A stretch of 64,000 bases of DNA. Source: Dysidea avara. Lineage: Eukaryota > Porifera > Demospongiae > Dictyoceratida > Dysideidae. This document shows, one piece after another, positions 13,191 through 24,900 of this stretch. A program made the position numbers and the translations under genes. Under the pieces are notes generated by a model. The model searched no databases. It saw nothing but the letters and a program-made list of their open reading frames with translations, and was not told the origin of the DNA. Numbering within the stretch: the stretch's first letter is position 1; each line of letters opens with the position of its first letter. The DNA is taken from NCBI RefSeq assembly GCF_963678975.1, contig NC_089272.1, positions 62,001 to 126,000 on the forward strand. Direction: 5' to 3'.

Positions 13191-13765
13191 ATGTTGTGTT
13201 CTGTAGTGTTGTGTAGTGTTCGTCTGCCCCCAACTGCTCTATCATCCATTCCATCACGTGTTGTGTCATCGTTACCACAGACTACTGGAGACTGTCGTGT
13301 GTCACTATGGCATCCATATGATCACCGTCACTATGGTCACCGTTTCTATGGTGAGGAATGTAGCACATATTGCTACATAGTGTGTGACAAGTCCCCCTAG
13401 CTAGTGGTAGTCATAGCGACAGTCGTCACTGGAGTATGGAACGTTACGTTAGTGCGTCATTCCTTGTTCTGTTGCCAGCGGCAATATTAGCTCCGTCCAA
13501 TCCAATTGTAGATTACAGTCTAGCAGTTGTGTTACCACTACATGGTCACTGGTGAGCATCAATTAAGAGTGTGCCATGACAATTATACCTTGTTACTAGG
13601 GGCATACAACAAGCCATCATGGATTATGTTCATGGTAATGCCATGAACAAGTTCTGTAATGCTCTACTATTAGCTGTCTCCATGGGAACTTTCCTGGGGC
13701 TAATCTACTTGAACTATAATGATGTGGGTGTGTCTGCAGCTGTTGCTAAGCTGTGGTCACTATGA
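13191..13765 (+). CDS. SDHD: Succinate dehydrogenase cytochrome b small subunit (CybS)
   Basis: SDHD is a membrane anchor of mitochondrial complex II. With SDHC it holds haem b and the ubiquinone site that takes electrons from succinate. Proposed exons are 13191-13350, 13401-13551 and 13600-13765, with introns of 50 and 48 bp and consistent phases. Visible family blocks are HWSMERYVSASFLVLLPA (helix 1), VDYSLAVVLPLHGHWG (haem and quinone region), DYVHGNAMNKF, and the C-terminal NYNDVGVSAAVAKLWSL. The Asp-Tyr pair of the quinone site is kept in DYVHG. The N-terminus should be a mitochondrial presequence. The ATG at 13191 is the first in frame but is uncertain, because an acceptor-like TTACAG at 13135-13140 could mean an earlier first exon. 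The gene lies 1.1 kb downstream of CEP120 on the same strand. Identity is firm; the start is not. Confidence 0.88.
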
Positions 13766-15726
13766 ACGCACATCCTAACTGTACATGTGTATGTTGTTCT
13801 GGTGGTCAATTATTGTTACTATGGTTACCAATTATGTGTTGTGGTTGGTATGGATACTTGCTCCTCATGTCAGTAAATTGTGTGAGGAGCTTATCATCAT
13901 CAAGAGTTCAAACTATTTGTATTGGACACTCTTGATACCAGTAGAGCTTTTAGACAAATTGGATGACCAAATATTTTGACGAAAAGCTCATACAATCTAT
14001 TATATTCCATCTATCTGTCTACATTCCATTTGGTAGTGTTGCACCACTATAGTATGTTCACGTTGAGCTGAATCCTGAAAAACAGCTAAAAAATTAAAAG
14101 TTGATTTTTTCTAAACAGAGTTAACATTTCAGCCAACCAGATGATTGTTGGTAACAACAAAGGTGTCAACAAAAGACGTGTACGGTTTGGCTCCAGTACA
14201 AGTTCGGGAATGGGTTGTAATGGACACTACTTATGTGGCTTCCCCATAGGAAATGTATTGTGAAAATTTTGATTGGCTGTAAATATCATGTCAAACATTT
14301 AAACAAAAGGATTTTGAAATATTTTTAGTGGGTCAAGCAGTACTACAAATTAGCCAAATTTCAAGATTGTGTGTAATTGCATCCATGAGTTATTAAATGT
14401 TTTTGAGGATTCAGTTCCAACGTGAACACACTATAGAGCAGTCCCTAAATTAGCCAAATCGTACACTTCTCATACACATTAGCAGTACTGGTGACATTTT
14501 TTATGTAGCTCCATCACAGATGTGAGCTTTGTGGTCATTTTTGTGTACAGATTTGATTTTTCTGTCTTGATCTCCCTGAGGCATTAATTAGCTTCTTAAA
14601 ACATGGTGTTAAATATCTTAGCTGATGATCTCATAGTGGTCTGGCTAGATACTATGTTTCATCTTAACATCTAGCTGAGTATCTATCACATGTTATAAGG
14701 TGCTTGCCTTAACCACTAAGCTGTACGTCAAGTGGGTTTAGAGGTTAGTAAGATCTGAGGGTGTGGTCTCTAACTAACTTGGAAAATGAAAGCATTGGCA
14801 CGTAGGTGGAGTTATTGTGGGATTGGATTAGATGTCACTTTTATAAAGGAGGTCAAACTCGTGTTGGTGTGGGTGATTTCACCCACTGCAGGCTATTAGC
14901 CTGTAGAGATCAATGATCACAAGTGAGATTTCCAATGCCTGAGATCTTTTCTACTAGCAGGTTTTGTTAATGCACCTATCAGTGTTATGCCCCACCCCCG
15001 GGTAGGGTGGGAGAATATAGGGAATTTGACAAAGTCAAGTGTCAAATTCCTCAGTACTGGGGCTAAGAAGCTTGTCAAAACCCCCACCTCAATAGAGGGG
15101 TTTCTATAGGGGATTTGATTTAGTACCTATTAAAATAATGTTTTGTTCAGCAAACTGCCAACATCAAAAGCCCTGGCAAGTGTAGATGTCAAATCCCCAG
15201 TAGGTGTATGGTGACCCCAAGGGGTGGGGCTTGACATTGATAGGTGTATAAGAACCAGCTAGCGGGTGGTCTCTTAGTGGATTTTAAAGACTTCGTTATC
15301 TCCCAAAGATCAAAGCATTAATGTATACCATTTTGTAAACCTTTTTGATTACGACTTTTTTGTACGATAAATATCTTACCGTGATATGCATACAGTAAGC
15401 TGCATACTTCACTGTGATCTGTACTTGTGTTATTCTGACTCTTCCACTATACCTAACTACATGTATAACAGCAGCTACACAATTTATCACACTACATAAT
15501 GCAACAGTTACTGTGAAAATTTTATTAGTTTTATTATTATTGGGGGTACAGGTAAGAAGGCAAAGCCTGTCGAGGACTACTATTATCAAATTTATGGCAT
15601 GTGGCACACAGCTGGATGTCAACACTAATGGACTTCCTATACCTTCAAAGCACTTGTAACAGACTCATTTTGTTCTAGCCCACTTTGATCTTTGAATTAG
15701 TGAACCGAGGGGCATTTTGCAGAACA
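13766..15726. other. Intergenic, repeat H and a nested MITE
   Basis: No gene seen. 14855-15310 is a copy of the repeat at 61270-61503, interrupted by the MITE at 14971-15248. Confidence 0.55.
14971..15248. mobile_element. PIF/Harbinger-type MITE with TAA duplication
   Basis: The ends TGCACCTATCAGTGTTATG and (inverted) TGACATTGATAGGTGTA are flanked by TAA at 14968-14970 and 15249-15251. The uninterrupted host repeat at 61.44 kb has one TAA at this point. A three-base TWA duplication is the Harbinger hallmark. Confidence 0.75.
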
Positions 15727-16400
15727 GAGCTACAATCATGACCTAAGGGTTAGGGCTTAGAGAAAAACAATCATGACCTAAGGGTTAGGGGTTAGAGAAC
15801 GACAATCATGACCTAAGGGTTAGGGGTTAGAGAAAAACAATCATGACCTAAGGGTTAGGGTTAGAGAAAAACAATCATGACCTAAGGGTTAGGGGTTAGA
15901 GAAAAACAATCATGACCTATGGGTTAGGGGTTAGAGAAAAACAATCATGACCTAGGGGTTAGAGAACGACAATCATGACCTAAGGGTTAGGGAACGACAA
16001 TCATGACCTAGGGGGTTAGAGAAAAACAATCATGACCTAAGGGTTAGGGTTAGAGAACGACAATCATGACCTAAGGGTTAGGGAACGACAATCATGACCT
16101 AGGGGGTTAGAGAAAAACAATCATGACCTAAGGGTTAGGGTTAGAGAACGACAATCATGACCTAAGGGTTAGGGGTTAGAGAACGACAATCATGACCTAA
16201 GGGTTAGGGGTTAGAGAACGACAATCATGACCTAAGGGTTAGGGGTTAGAGAAAAACAATCATGACCTAAGGGTTAGGGGTTAGAGAACGACAATCATGA
16301 CCTAAGGGTTAGGGGTTAGAGAACGACAATCATGACCTATGGGTTAGGGGTTAGAGAAAAACAATCGTGACCTATGGGTTAGAGAACGACAATCATGAGT
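15727..16400. repeat. 35-bp minisatellite rich in TTAGGG
   Basis: About 19 units built from AATCATGACCTAA, GGGTTAGGGGTTAGAG and AAAAAC or AACGAC. Units vary by losing one GGGTTA block. Confidence 0.9.
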
Positions 16401-16789
16401 ACATTGGAAATGAGGGAAACTGAGGATAGTAAGTGCAATAGCTTTGTGATGTAGCTATTTAATGATCTCTATACTTGTACAGCCAATCAGCAGTCACCAA
16501 GGAACTGATTGTAGTTCTTACTGTAGGTCACTCAATTAACTAGCTAAGTCTATAACAAGCCTAGCCTTTCTTTGATCACCAACATGCAGTATGGCTGTCA
16601 CATGTGGTAGTAGTTGTGTACTGATAATAGTCAACTCTAGATCTTTCGATTTTTAGTTTTCAGGACTTTTAACTACCCTTGCTTCATTGAATGTGTATTA
16701 TATAGTCTATCAGAACATGTCCCCATCCAGTATATTGGGGCATGCCCCACCAGACTGGTACCTGAACATGTTCATCTGACCCTCATACT

Positions 16790-17090
16790 GAGGCATACAT
16801 ACACCACCACCACCCTGGTACTGATGAGACATACACCACCCCGACCCGGTACTGATGAGACGTACACCACCCCGACCCGGTACTGATGAGACGTACACCA
16901 CCCCGACCCGGTACTGATGAGACGTACACCACCCCGGCCCGGTACTGATGAGACGTACACCACCCCGACCAGGTACTGATGAGACGTACACCACCCCGAC
17001 CAGGTACTGAGACATGCACTAACCCACCCTGGTACTGATGAGACATACACCACCACCACCCAGGTACTGATGAGACATACACCACCCTAG
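16790..17090. repeat. 31-bp minisatellite
   Basis: Nine to ten units containing GAGACGTACACCACCCCGAC and CGGTACTGAT. Open frames across it are repeat artefacts. Confidence 0.9.
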
Positions 17091-17744
17091 CACATTGATA
17101 AAAAGTACTGAAACAAATGAAAATTCCGATTATTTTTGTGTACTTGTATTATGCTTCAGGGCTATCTGTATTAGTATTTCCTGACTGTTGTATTAGAGTA
17201 TCTTAAACTTATTATTGGAAAAGTGTATATAGTAATAAACAATGAGTTACAGCTAATTATATTGTACTCATTATTGGCACACATACACCACTCCACATAT
17301 TGCATTAGTGACCAGGTCAGCAAAAAGGGGCCTTATAGCCTCTTCGATTGCATGTACTTTGCTACCTGTAACTTGACTTGTGAATGTGGTATCACCCTGA
17401 AATGTGGTCCCCTTATACCCCTAACATACCACTATGACTTGGTGTAATATGAAGGTGATAGGTTGGAAACATGTGGGAGTTATGATAAGTCAAACTTGAC
17501 AATTTGGAAAGGCTATAAGACCCCTTTTCGCAGACTGGGTCAAATCTCCTACACACATTAAGCAATCATGATCAGGACTAGTTCTCTACTGTCCAGTGAC
17601 CAACTGACAATATTGATGTAATCATAGAATAATCCAGTTAGGATTAAATGCAAAAAATATTTTTTCAATAATTTTTACCAAAATTATGATAGATTTTTTG
17701 GTAAATCATTGGATAGTCACAATATATGTTTTGTATGTATATAC

Positions 17745-17966
17745 ACTGTGTACACATCACTGTATGCATATACACTGTGTACACATCACTGTATGCATAT
17801 ACACTGTGTACACATCACTGTATGCATATACACTGTGTACACATCACTGTATGCATATACACTGTGTACACATCACTGTATGGATATACACTGTGTACAC
17901 ATCACTGTATGGATATACACTGTGTACACATCACTGTATGCATATACACTGTGTACACATCACTGT
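17745..17966. repeat. 29-bp minisatellite
   Basis: About eight units with TGTATGCATATACACTGTG followed by TACACATCAC; two units have GGATAT. Confidence 0.9.
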
Positions 17967-18525
17967 GCCATTGCCACACCAATGATGTACCAGCACTGGT
18001 GGCCTCAAGTTACAATGCCACTATTGTGCCTTATTGAGTTGATTTGGGATCACAGTTATTTTAATCATACCTTCACCACCCAGTCACGTGCATAGCCTCA
18101 CCAGAGGGTTGTCATGTTGGTGCATGTACTTGGTTGTGTGTGACCCAGTCCTAGTAATAATAAATGGTTCAGCTACAAGCAGTGGAGCAGAATAAGATAT
18201 TCTATAGTGATTTTATAATGGGAACTCATTGGTGCATGAAAGAATAGGAATATAAATGGCAGTTTATTGTCGTCTTGTATACACAAGATCCTTATATGGA
18301 AATTTTCATTTCTATAATATAGCTATTGTAAAGAAGTTACTGAACTGATAAAATGGATGGTTTAGACCAATCCAGCTACAAAAACATCAATTAGATCCAA
18401 AAAAAATGTATGGGAAAATAGATGCTGGGAGAATGCTTAGTGTTTACACTACCTACCACCATAGTATACAGGTGGGTATGATGTAATGTACCAGTCTCTT
18501 AGTGATGTAGCTCAATATGTGTAGT
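17967..18525. other. Unique spacer between arrays
   Basis: AT-rich sequence; I see no gene or clear repeat in it. Confidence 0.4.
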
Positions 18526-21250
18526 TATGTGTGCGTGCATACAGTCCGTGTAGTGACGTGTGTAGTCTGTGTAGTGGTGATGTGTGTAGTCTGTGTAGTG
18601 ATGTGTGTGTAGTCTGTGTAGTGACGTGTGTAGTCTGTGTAGTGATGTATGTGTAGTCTGTGTAGTGATGTGTAGTGATGTGTGTGTAGTCTGTGTAGTG
18701 ATGTGTGTAGTCTGTGTAGTGATGTATGTGTAGTCTGTGTAGTGATGTGTGTAGTCTGTGTAGTGATGTGTGTGTAGTCTGTGTAGTGATGTGTGTAGTC
18801 CGTGTAGTGACGTGTGTAGTCTGTGTAGTGATGTGTGTAGTGACGTGTGTAGTCTGTGTAGTAATGTGTGTAGTCTGTGTAGTGATGTGTGTGTAGTCTG
18901 TGTAGTGACGTGTGTGTAGTCTGTGTAGTGACGTGTGTGTAGTCTGTGTAGTGACGTGTGTGTAGTCTGTGTAGTGACGTGTGTAGTCTGTGTAGTGACG
19001 TGTGTAGTCTGTGTAGTAAAGTGTGTAGTCTGTGTAGTGGTGATGTGTGTAGTCTGTGTAGTGATGTGTGTGTAGTGACGTGTGTAGTCTGTGTAGTGAT
19101 GTGTGTGTAGTCTGTGTAGTGATGATGTGTGTAGTCTGTGTAGTGACGTGTGTAGTCTGTGTAGTGATGTGTGTGTAGTCTGTGTAGTGACGTGTGTAGT
19201 CTGTGTAGTAATGTGTGTAGTCTGTGTAGTGATGTGTGTGTAGTCTGTGTAGTGATGTGTGTGTAGTCTGTGTAGTGATGATGTGTGTAGTCTGTGTAGT
19301 GACGTGTGTAGTCTGTGTAGTGACGTGTGTAGTCTGTGTAGTAATGTGTGTAGTCCGTGTAGTGATGTGTGTGTAGTCCGTGTAGTGATGTGTGTAGTCT
19401 GTGTAGTGACGTGTGTAGTCTGTGTAGTGACGTGTGTAGTCTGTGTAGTAATGTGTGTAGTCTGTGTAGTGGTGATGTGTGTAGTCTGTGTAGTGACGTG
19501 TGTAGTCTGTGTAGTGATGTGTGTGTAGTCTGTGTAGTGATGATGTGTGTAGTCTGTGTAGTGACGTGTGTAGTCTGTGTAGTGATGTGTGTGTAGTCTG
19601 TGTAGTGACGTGTGTAGTCTGTGTAGTGATGTGTGTGTAGTCTGTGTAGTGATGATGTGTGTAGTCTGTGTAGTGACGTGTGTAGTCTGTGTAGTAATGT
19701 GTGTAGTCTGTGTAGTGATGTGTGTGTAGTCTGTGTAGTGATGATGTGTGTAGTCTGTGTAGTGACGTGTGTAGTCTGTGTAGTAATGTGTGTAGTCTGT
19801 GTAGTGATGTGTGTAGTCTGTGTAGTGGTGATGTGTGTAGCCTGTGTAGTGATGTGTGTGTAGTCTGTGTAGTGACATGTGTAGTCTGTGTAGTAATGTG
19901 TGTAGTCTGTGTAGTGATGTGTGTAGTCTGTGTAGTGGTGATGTGTGTAGCCTGTGTAGTGACGTGTGTAGTCTGTGTAGTGGTGATGTGTGTAGTCTGT
20001 GTAGTGATGTGTGTGTAGTCTGTGTAGTGATGATGTGTGTAGTCTGTGTAGTGACGTGTGTAGTCTGTGTAGTGACGTGTGTAGTCTGTGTAGTAATGTG
20101 TGTAGTCTGTGTAGTGATGTGTGTAGTCTGTGTAGTGATGTGTGTAGTCTGTGTAGTGATGTGTGTAGTCTGTGTAGTAATGTGTGTAGTCTGTGTAGTG
20201 ATGTGTGTAGTCTGTGTAGTGGTGATGTGTGTAGTCTGTGTAGTGATGTGTGTGTAGTCTGTGTAGTGATGTGTGTGTAGTCTGTGTAGTGATGTGTGTA
20301 GTCTGTGTAGTGGTGATGTGTGTGTAGTCTGTGTAGTAATGTGTGTAGTCTGTGTAGTGATGTGTGTAGTCTGTGTAGTGGTGATGTGTGTAGTCTGTGT
20401 AGTGATGTGTGTAGTCTGTGTAGTGACGTGTGTAGTCTGTGTAGTGACGTGTGTAGTCTGTGTAGTGACGTGTGTAGTCTGTGTAGTGATGTGTGTGTAG
20501 TCTGTGTAGTGATGATGTGTGTAGTCTGTGTAGTGACGTGTGTAGTCTGTGTAGTAATGTGTGTAGTCTGTGTAGTGATGTGTGTAGTCTGTGTAGTGAT
20601 GTGTGTGTAGTCTGTGTAGTGATGATGTGTGTAGTCTGTGTAGTGACGTGTGTAGTCTGTGTAGTGATGTGTGTAGTCTGTGTAGTGATGTGTGTAGTCT
20701 GTGTAGTGGTGATGTGTGTAGTCTGTGTAGTGACATGTGTAGTCTGTGTAGTGATGTGTGTAGTCTGTGTAGTGATGTGTGTAGTCTGTGTAGTGATGTG
20801 TGTGTAGTCTGTGTAGTGACGTGTGTAGTCTGTGTAGTGATGTGTGTAGTCTGTGTAGTGAAGTGTGTAGTCTGTGTAGTGATGTGTGTAGTCTGTGTAG
20901 TGGTGATGTGTGTAGTCTGTGTAGTGACATGTGTAGTCTGTGTAGTGATGTGTGTAGTCTGTGTAGTGATGTGTGTAGTCTGTGTAGTGGTGATGTGTGT
21001 AGTCTGTGTAGTGATGTGTGTGTAGTCTGTGTAGTGACGTGTGTAGTCTGTGTAGTGATGTGTGTGTAGTCTGTGTAGTGACATGTGTAGTCTGTGTAGT
21101 AATGTGTGTAGTCTGTGTAGTGGTGATGTGTGTAGTCTGTGTAGTGATGTGTGTGTAGTCTGTGTAGTGACGTGTGTAGTCTGTGTAGTGATGTGTGTGT
21201 AGTCTGTGTAGTGACATGTGTAGTCTGTGTAGTGACGTGTGTAGTCCGTA
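18526..21250. repeat. 2.7-kb array of GTGTAGTCTGTGTAGTGA-type units
   Basis: A basic unit of about 18-24 bp (GTGTGTAGTCTGTGTAGTGA) with variants: GATG, GACG, GTAATG, GGTGATG, GTGTGTG. The variants occur in higher-order blocks. The open frame of about 920 codons on the minus strand is only repeated HYTDYT-type peptide and is not a gene. Confidence 0.95.
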
Positions 21251-21318
21251 TTGCATGTCATGTAACCAGCAGTTAAGGTCTATCAGTCATGACATTTACA
21301 GTTTCACACCTCTTATGC

Positions 21319-21550
21319 ACCAACACACACATCATGTCACAGTGGAACCCCTAATTACTATTATACACAATGTGTGGTTCACAATTATATCATACATCAA
21401 CACACACATCATGTCACAGTGGAACCCCTAATTACTATTATACACAATGTGTGGTTCACAATTATATCATACATCAACACACACATCATGTCACAGTGGA
21501 ACCCCTAATTACCATTATACACAATGTGTGGTTCACAATTATATCATACA
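21319..21550. repeat. 77-bp tandem repeat, three units
   Basis: CAACACACACATCATGTCAC recurs at 21321, 21398 and 21475. It ends 50 bp before the UBASH3 stop, so it is likely in or near its 3' UTR. Confidence 0.9.
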
Positions 21551-21597
21551 GTAATAATAAAAATAAGCATGTCCATGTTGCCGTACAAACACACAAA

Positions 21598-21945
21598 CTA
21601 GTCTCTTAGTAGTCTCCAATCAAATCTAACATTAGGGGCGTGTGTTAAAGGAGGGAGGGGTGGATCAACTAGTGCCCAGCCACTACCCAAACTCTCATCA
21701 AGTTCTTGACACACACACAGTCCACAGTACGGAATACTCTGGACTATCTTTGTCAGCTCTTGAGTGTTCCGAGGAGCCCCACCCACTAACTGTCTGCTGC
21801 AAGCCTCCAGTGTACCAGCATGTCCCACTACTAACACCTTGGAGCCTGGCTGGGCAGCTATCTTGAGAATAATACGAGCAATGTTATGGCTTCTCTTGTA
21901 ATAGTCAGCACATGATTCCCGTAATCTGAGGTCCTTGATGTTCAC
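21598..21945 (-). CDS. UBASH3: UBASH3 exon 8 (C-terminal phosphatase, stop)
   Basis: Acceptor TTTATTAG, stop TAG at 21600-21598. VLVVGHAGTLEACSRQL supplies the second catalytic His. PYCGLCVCQEL and the terminal DPPLPPLTHAPNVRFDW are hallmarks of the family's C-terminus. Confidence 0.92.
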   Translation of the reverse strand: MNIKDLRLRESCADYYKRSHNIARIILKIAAQPGSKVLVVGHAGTLEACSRQLVGGAPRNTQELTKIVQSIPYCGLCVCQELDESLGSGWALVDPPLPPLTHAPNVRFDWRLLRD

Positions 21946-24900
21946 CTAATAAAGAATGTTGTTAATAGACTACTACAAATAGCCACTCTCACACATAGAG
22001 TTTATGGAATAATATTAGTCCCTTCATCAAATACAGCATCAAAAACAAGAAAACACTTACAGGAAGCCGAAATTGTAAAAAAATAAATAAAAAATAAAAA
22101 ATTATCAAAACTTGAATTTTTATCTGCCTGCCTGCCGAAACAGTACACAGCCACCATTTTATGCCACTATAACAAACTCACCTTTTATCTTCCAAGTATT
22201 CTTCTTCATGCAATGAAACCATATTGAGACATTAATTTTCCCTATCAACACTTTCCTTGAGCAGCATATTTAGACACCACAAACTTATTGAAACACTTAC
22301 GCTCTGTTAGATACCTGTAACTTCATGATAGATTCAGTGCCATGCCTATTAATGACCTTGGTTGATTAATAATGATTGAGCACAAGCACCGAGACCACAC
22401 CTCTATCACACACACCCCTTTTAGTAGGTGAAAGGCTGACTCAAGATACTCTAATACAGCAGTCACCCTAATAGAACAGTCACATGTGTATAGCTACTTT
22501 GCGTGGGAGGATCAAAGTGTCTGTATTTTCCATACAGTACAAATTGGTCAGTTATGCAGCACAGTTATGGAAGGAATGTTACGAAAACAACCTCACTCAG
22601 ACAGCACAATTGATCACATGACATTGCGAATCACTAAAACTAGCCCAACTAATCCTACCAGTTGGTTGTGTGACTAGAAATAGATTACATGGATAGTCTA
22701 ACACGAAAAATTGAAGCAACAACCACACACAGACGACATGATGGATCACGTGTGTGACACAGTCAAATGCTAAGACTAGCTCAACTAATCCTACCAAATT
22801 GTTCTATAACTACAAATAGATTATATGACAACTTACTGATAGTCTGATCACTGAAAACTGAAGTGATCCAGTACAACTACCAAGACAATTGCTCCGAGCA
22901 AGACAACCAGGAAGTACTACCAAGACGACCAGGAAGTACTACCAAGACGACCAGGAAGTACTACCAAGACGACCAGGAAGTACTACCAAGACGACCAGGA
23001 AGTACAATAAAACACTAACTCTTAAACTTACATAATCCAGAAAAATTGGATTTAATAAAAACACGGATGAAAAATGCACAATATTTTTTTGCCATTTTAC
23101 ATAAATGGTTTTAAACAGGCATATCTTGCGAAGTATTTATCCAATCTCTTAGAAGAGATTTTCTTACTTGCCCTTTGTAACAGTATGTAAACTTTTAACA
23201 AACAACAAAGAACTCACCCGCTACGAAGCATTGAGCATTTTGTTCCTTTCAAGTCCGTATCGTTAGTGTTCTTGTCGGCCATTTTGTCAATCATGTGATT
23301 ACTGTATATCAACTGAATCGCCATCATGTGACGAGCAAGATGGCGCCCAGTGAAAGATGATACGTTAAACTATGGCTGAGTTATGGCCTTTTCTGTATCG
23401 ACATGCAAAGGAAGTCGATGAAGAGATAGTTTTAAAGGCACAGAGTAAAGTTCTGGGATGGAAGGATGCAGCGAAAAATAGCACGATTTTACCCAAAATT
23501 TTAATGGTGAGTAACATGGTGTTTGTAGTTTTGATGCACACACCTGGGTATACAATGCACACACCTGGGTATACAATGCACACACCTGGATATACAATGC
23601 ACACACCTGGGTATACAATGCACACACCTGGGTATACAATGCACACACCTGGGTATACAATACACACCTGGGTATACAATACACACACCTGGGTATACAA
23701 TGCACACACCTGGATATACAATACACACACCTGGGTATACAATACACACACCTGGGTATATAGTACACACACCTGGGTATACAATGCACACACCTGGGTA
23801 TACAATACACACACCTGGGTATACAATGCACACACCTGGGTATACAATGCACACACCTGGGTATACAATGCACACACCTGGGTATACAATACACACACCT
23901 GGGTATACAATGCACACACCTGGGTATACAATGCACACCTGGGTATACAATACACACACCTGGGTATACAATACACACACCTGGGTATATAGTACACACA
24001 CCTGGGTATACAATGCACACACCTGGGTATACAATACACACACCTGGGTATACAATACACACACCTGGGTATATAGTACACACACCTGGGTATACAATAC
24101 ACACACCTGGATATACAATACAAACTAATACAATACACACCTGTGTCTCATAGCTATGGTTGACTCTGATCCCAAATTGTTCCAGTTCTTTAAGACTCAT
24201 AAATTGAGGGACATTACCTCGACACCAAGCTAGCCACTCAAACAAGCCGTGTTCTATGTTGATCTTCACTGAAGGGTCAGCATCCATCCCCTCAAGGATA
24301 GCTTGACAAGTTTGTATAGAACGCAATGACGGCGAGGAATAAACATGACTGAACTCAATTCCTTGTTCTCTTAACCCCTCTCCAGTAAGCCGAGCTTGAT
24401 ATAGTCCCATTTCTGTAATCGGTGAGTCACCAATGAAACTCTTAGGGCTTGACTGTCTGAAGGGGATTACCCTGGGCATGTTAAGGTTCTTACGATGGTA
24501 TTCCCCTTCACCATCAAATGATAACTCAATCCATTGTTTACCAAATGTCACATCAACACGTTCAGCATGACGGAATAAGAATAAACCCCGCGGACCTGCT
24601 GGAATTGATTTTGATTTCTTGGTCTTGTTAACTTTTGCATAGATAACTTCATTCTCATTTGAAGCATTGGGTAATAGTCCGTTAGCATTGTCGTACATTG
24701 GCTCTGATAGAGGTGTAAGCTTCTGTTGTCGTGACAATGACTTGCTGTCACATTGTGATGTGACATCACTGGTAACCTTGGCAACCAGGAAAGATCTACA
24801 AGGAATTACATGATCACATGATATAGGGATACACAGGTTGACCAGCACATCATGTGATGTCACATGACATCACGAGATCACATGACTGATACCATGTGAT

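Noticed and set aside
16710..17085. Overlapping ~100-codon frames on the minus strand
   Set aside because: All three frames are open because the 31-bp unit lacks stops; no sign of a protein family.
17686..18095. Three plus-strand frames with CTHHCMHIH repeats
   Set aside because: Translation of the 29-bp array; the Cys/His pattern looks zinc-finger-like but follows from the DNA repeat.
18499..21261. Three minus-strand open frames of 800-920 codons
   Set aside because: They only translate a ~20-bp tandem array in several frames; no start context, no domain, low complexity throughout.
23365..24138. Long frames reading CIVYPGV or HTPGYT repeats
   Set aside because: They are the 21-bp intronic minisatellite. 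A frame that joins it to UBASH3 exon 7 simply runs past the donor at 24141.
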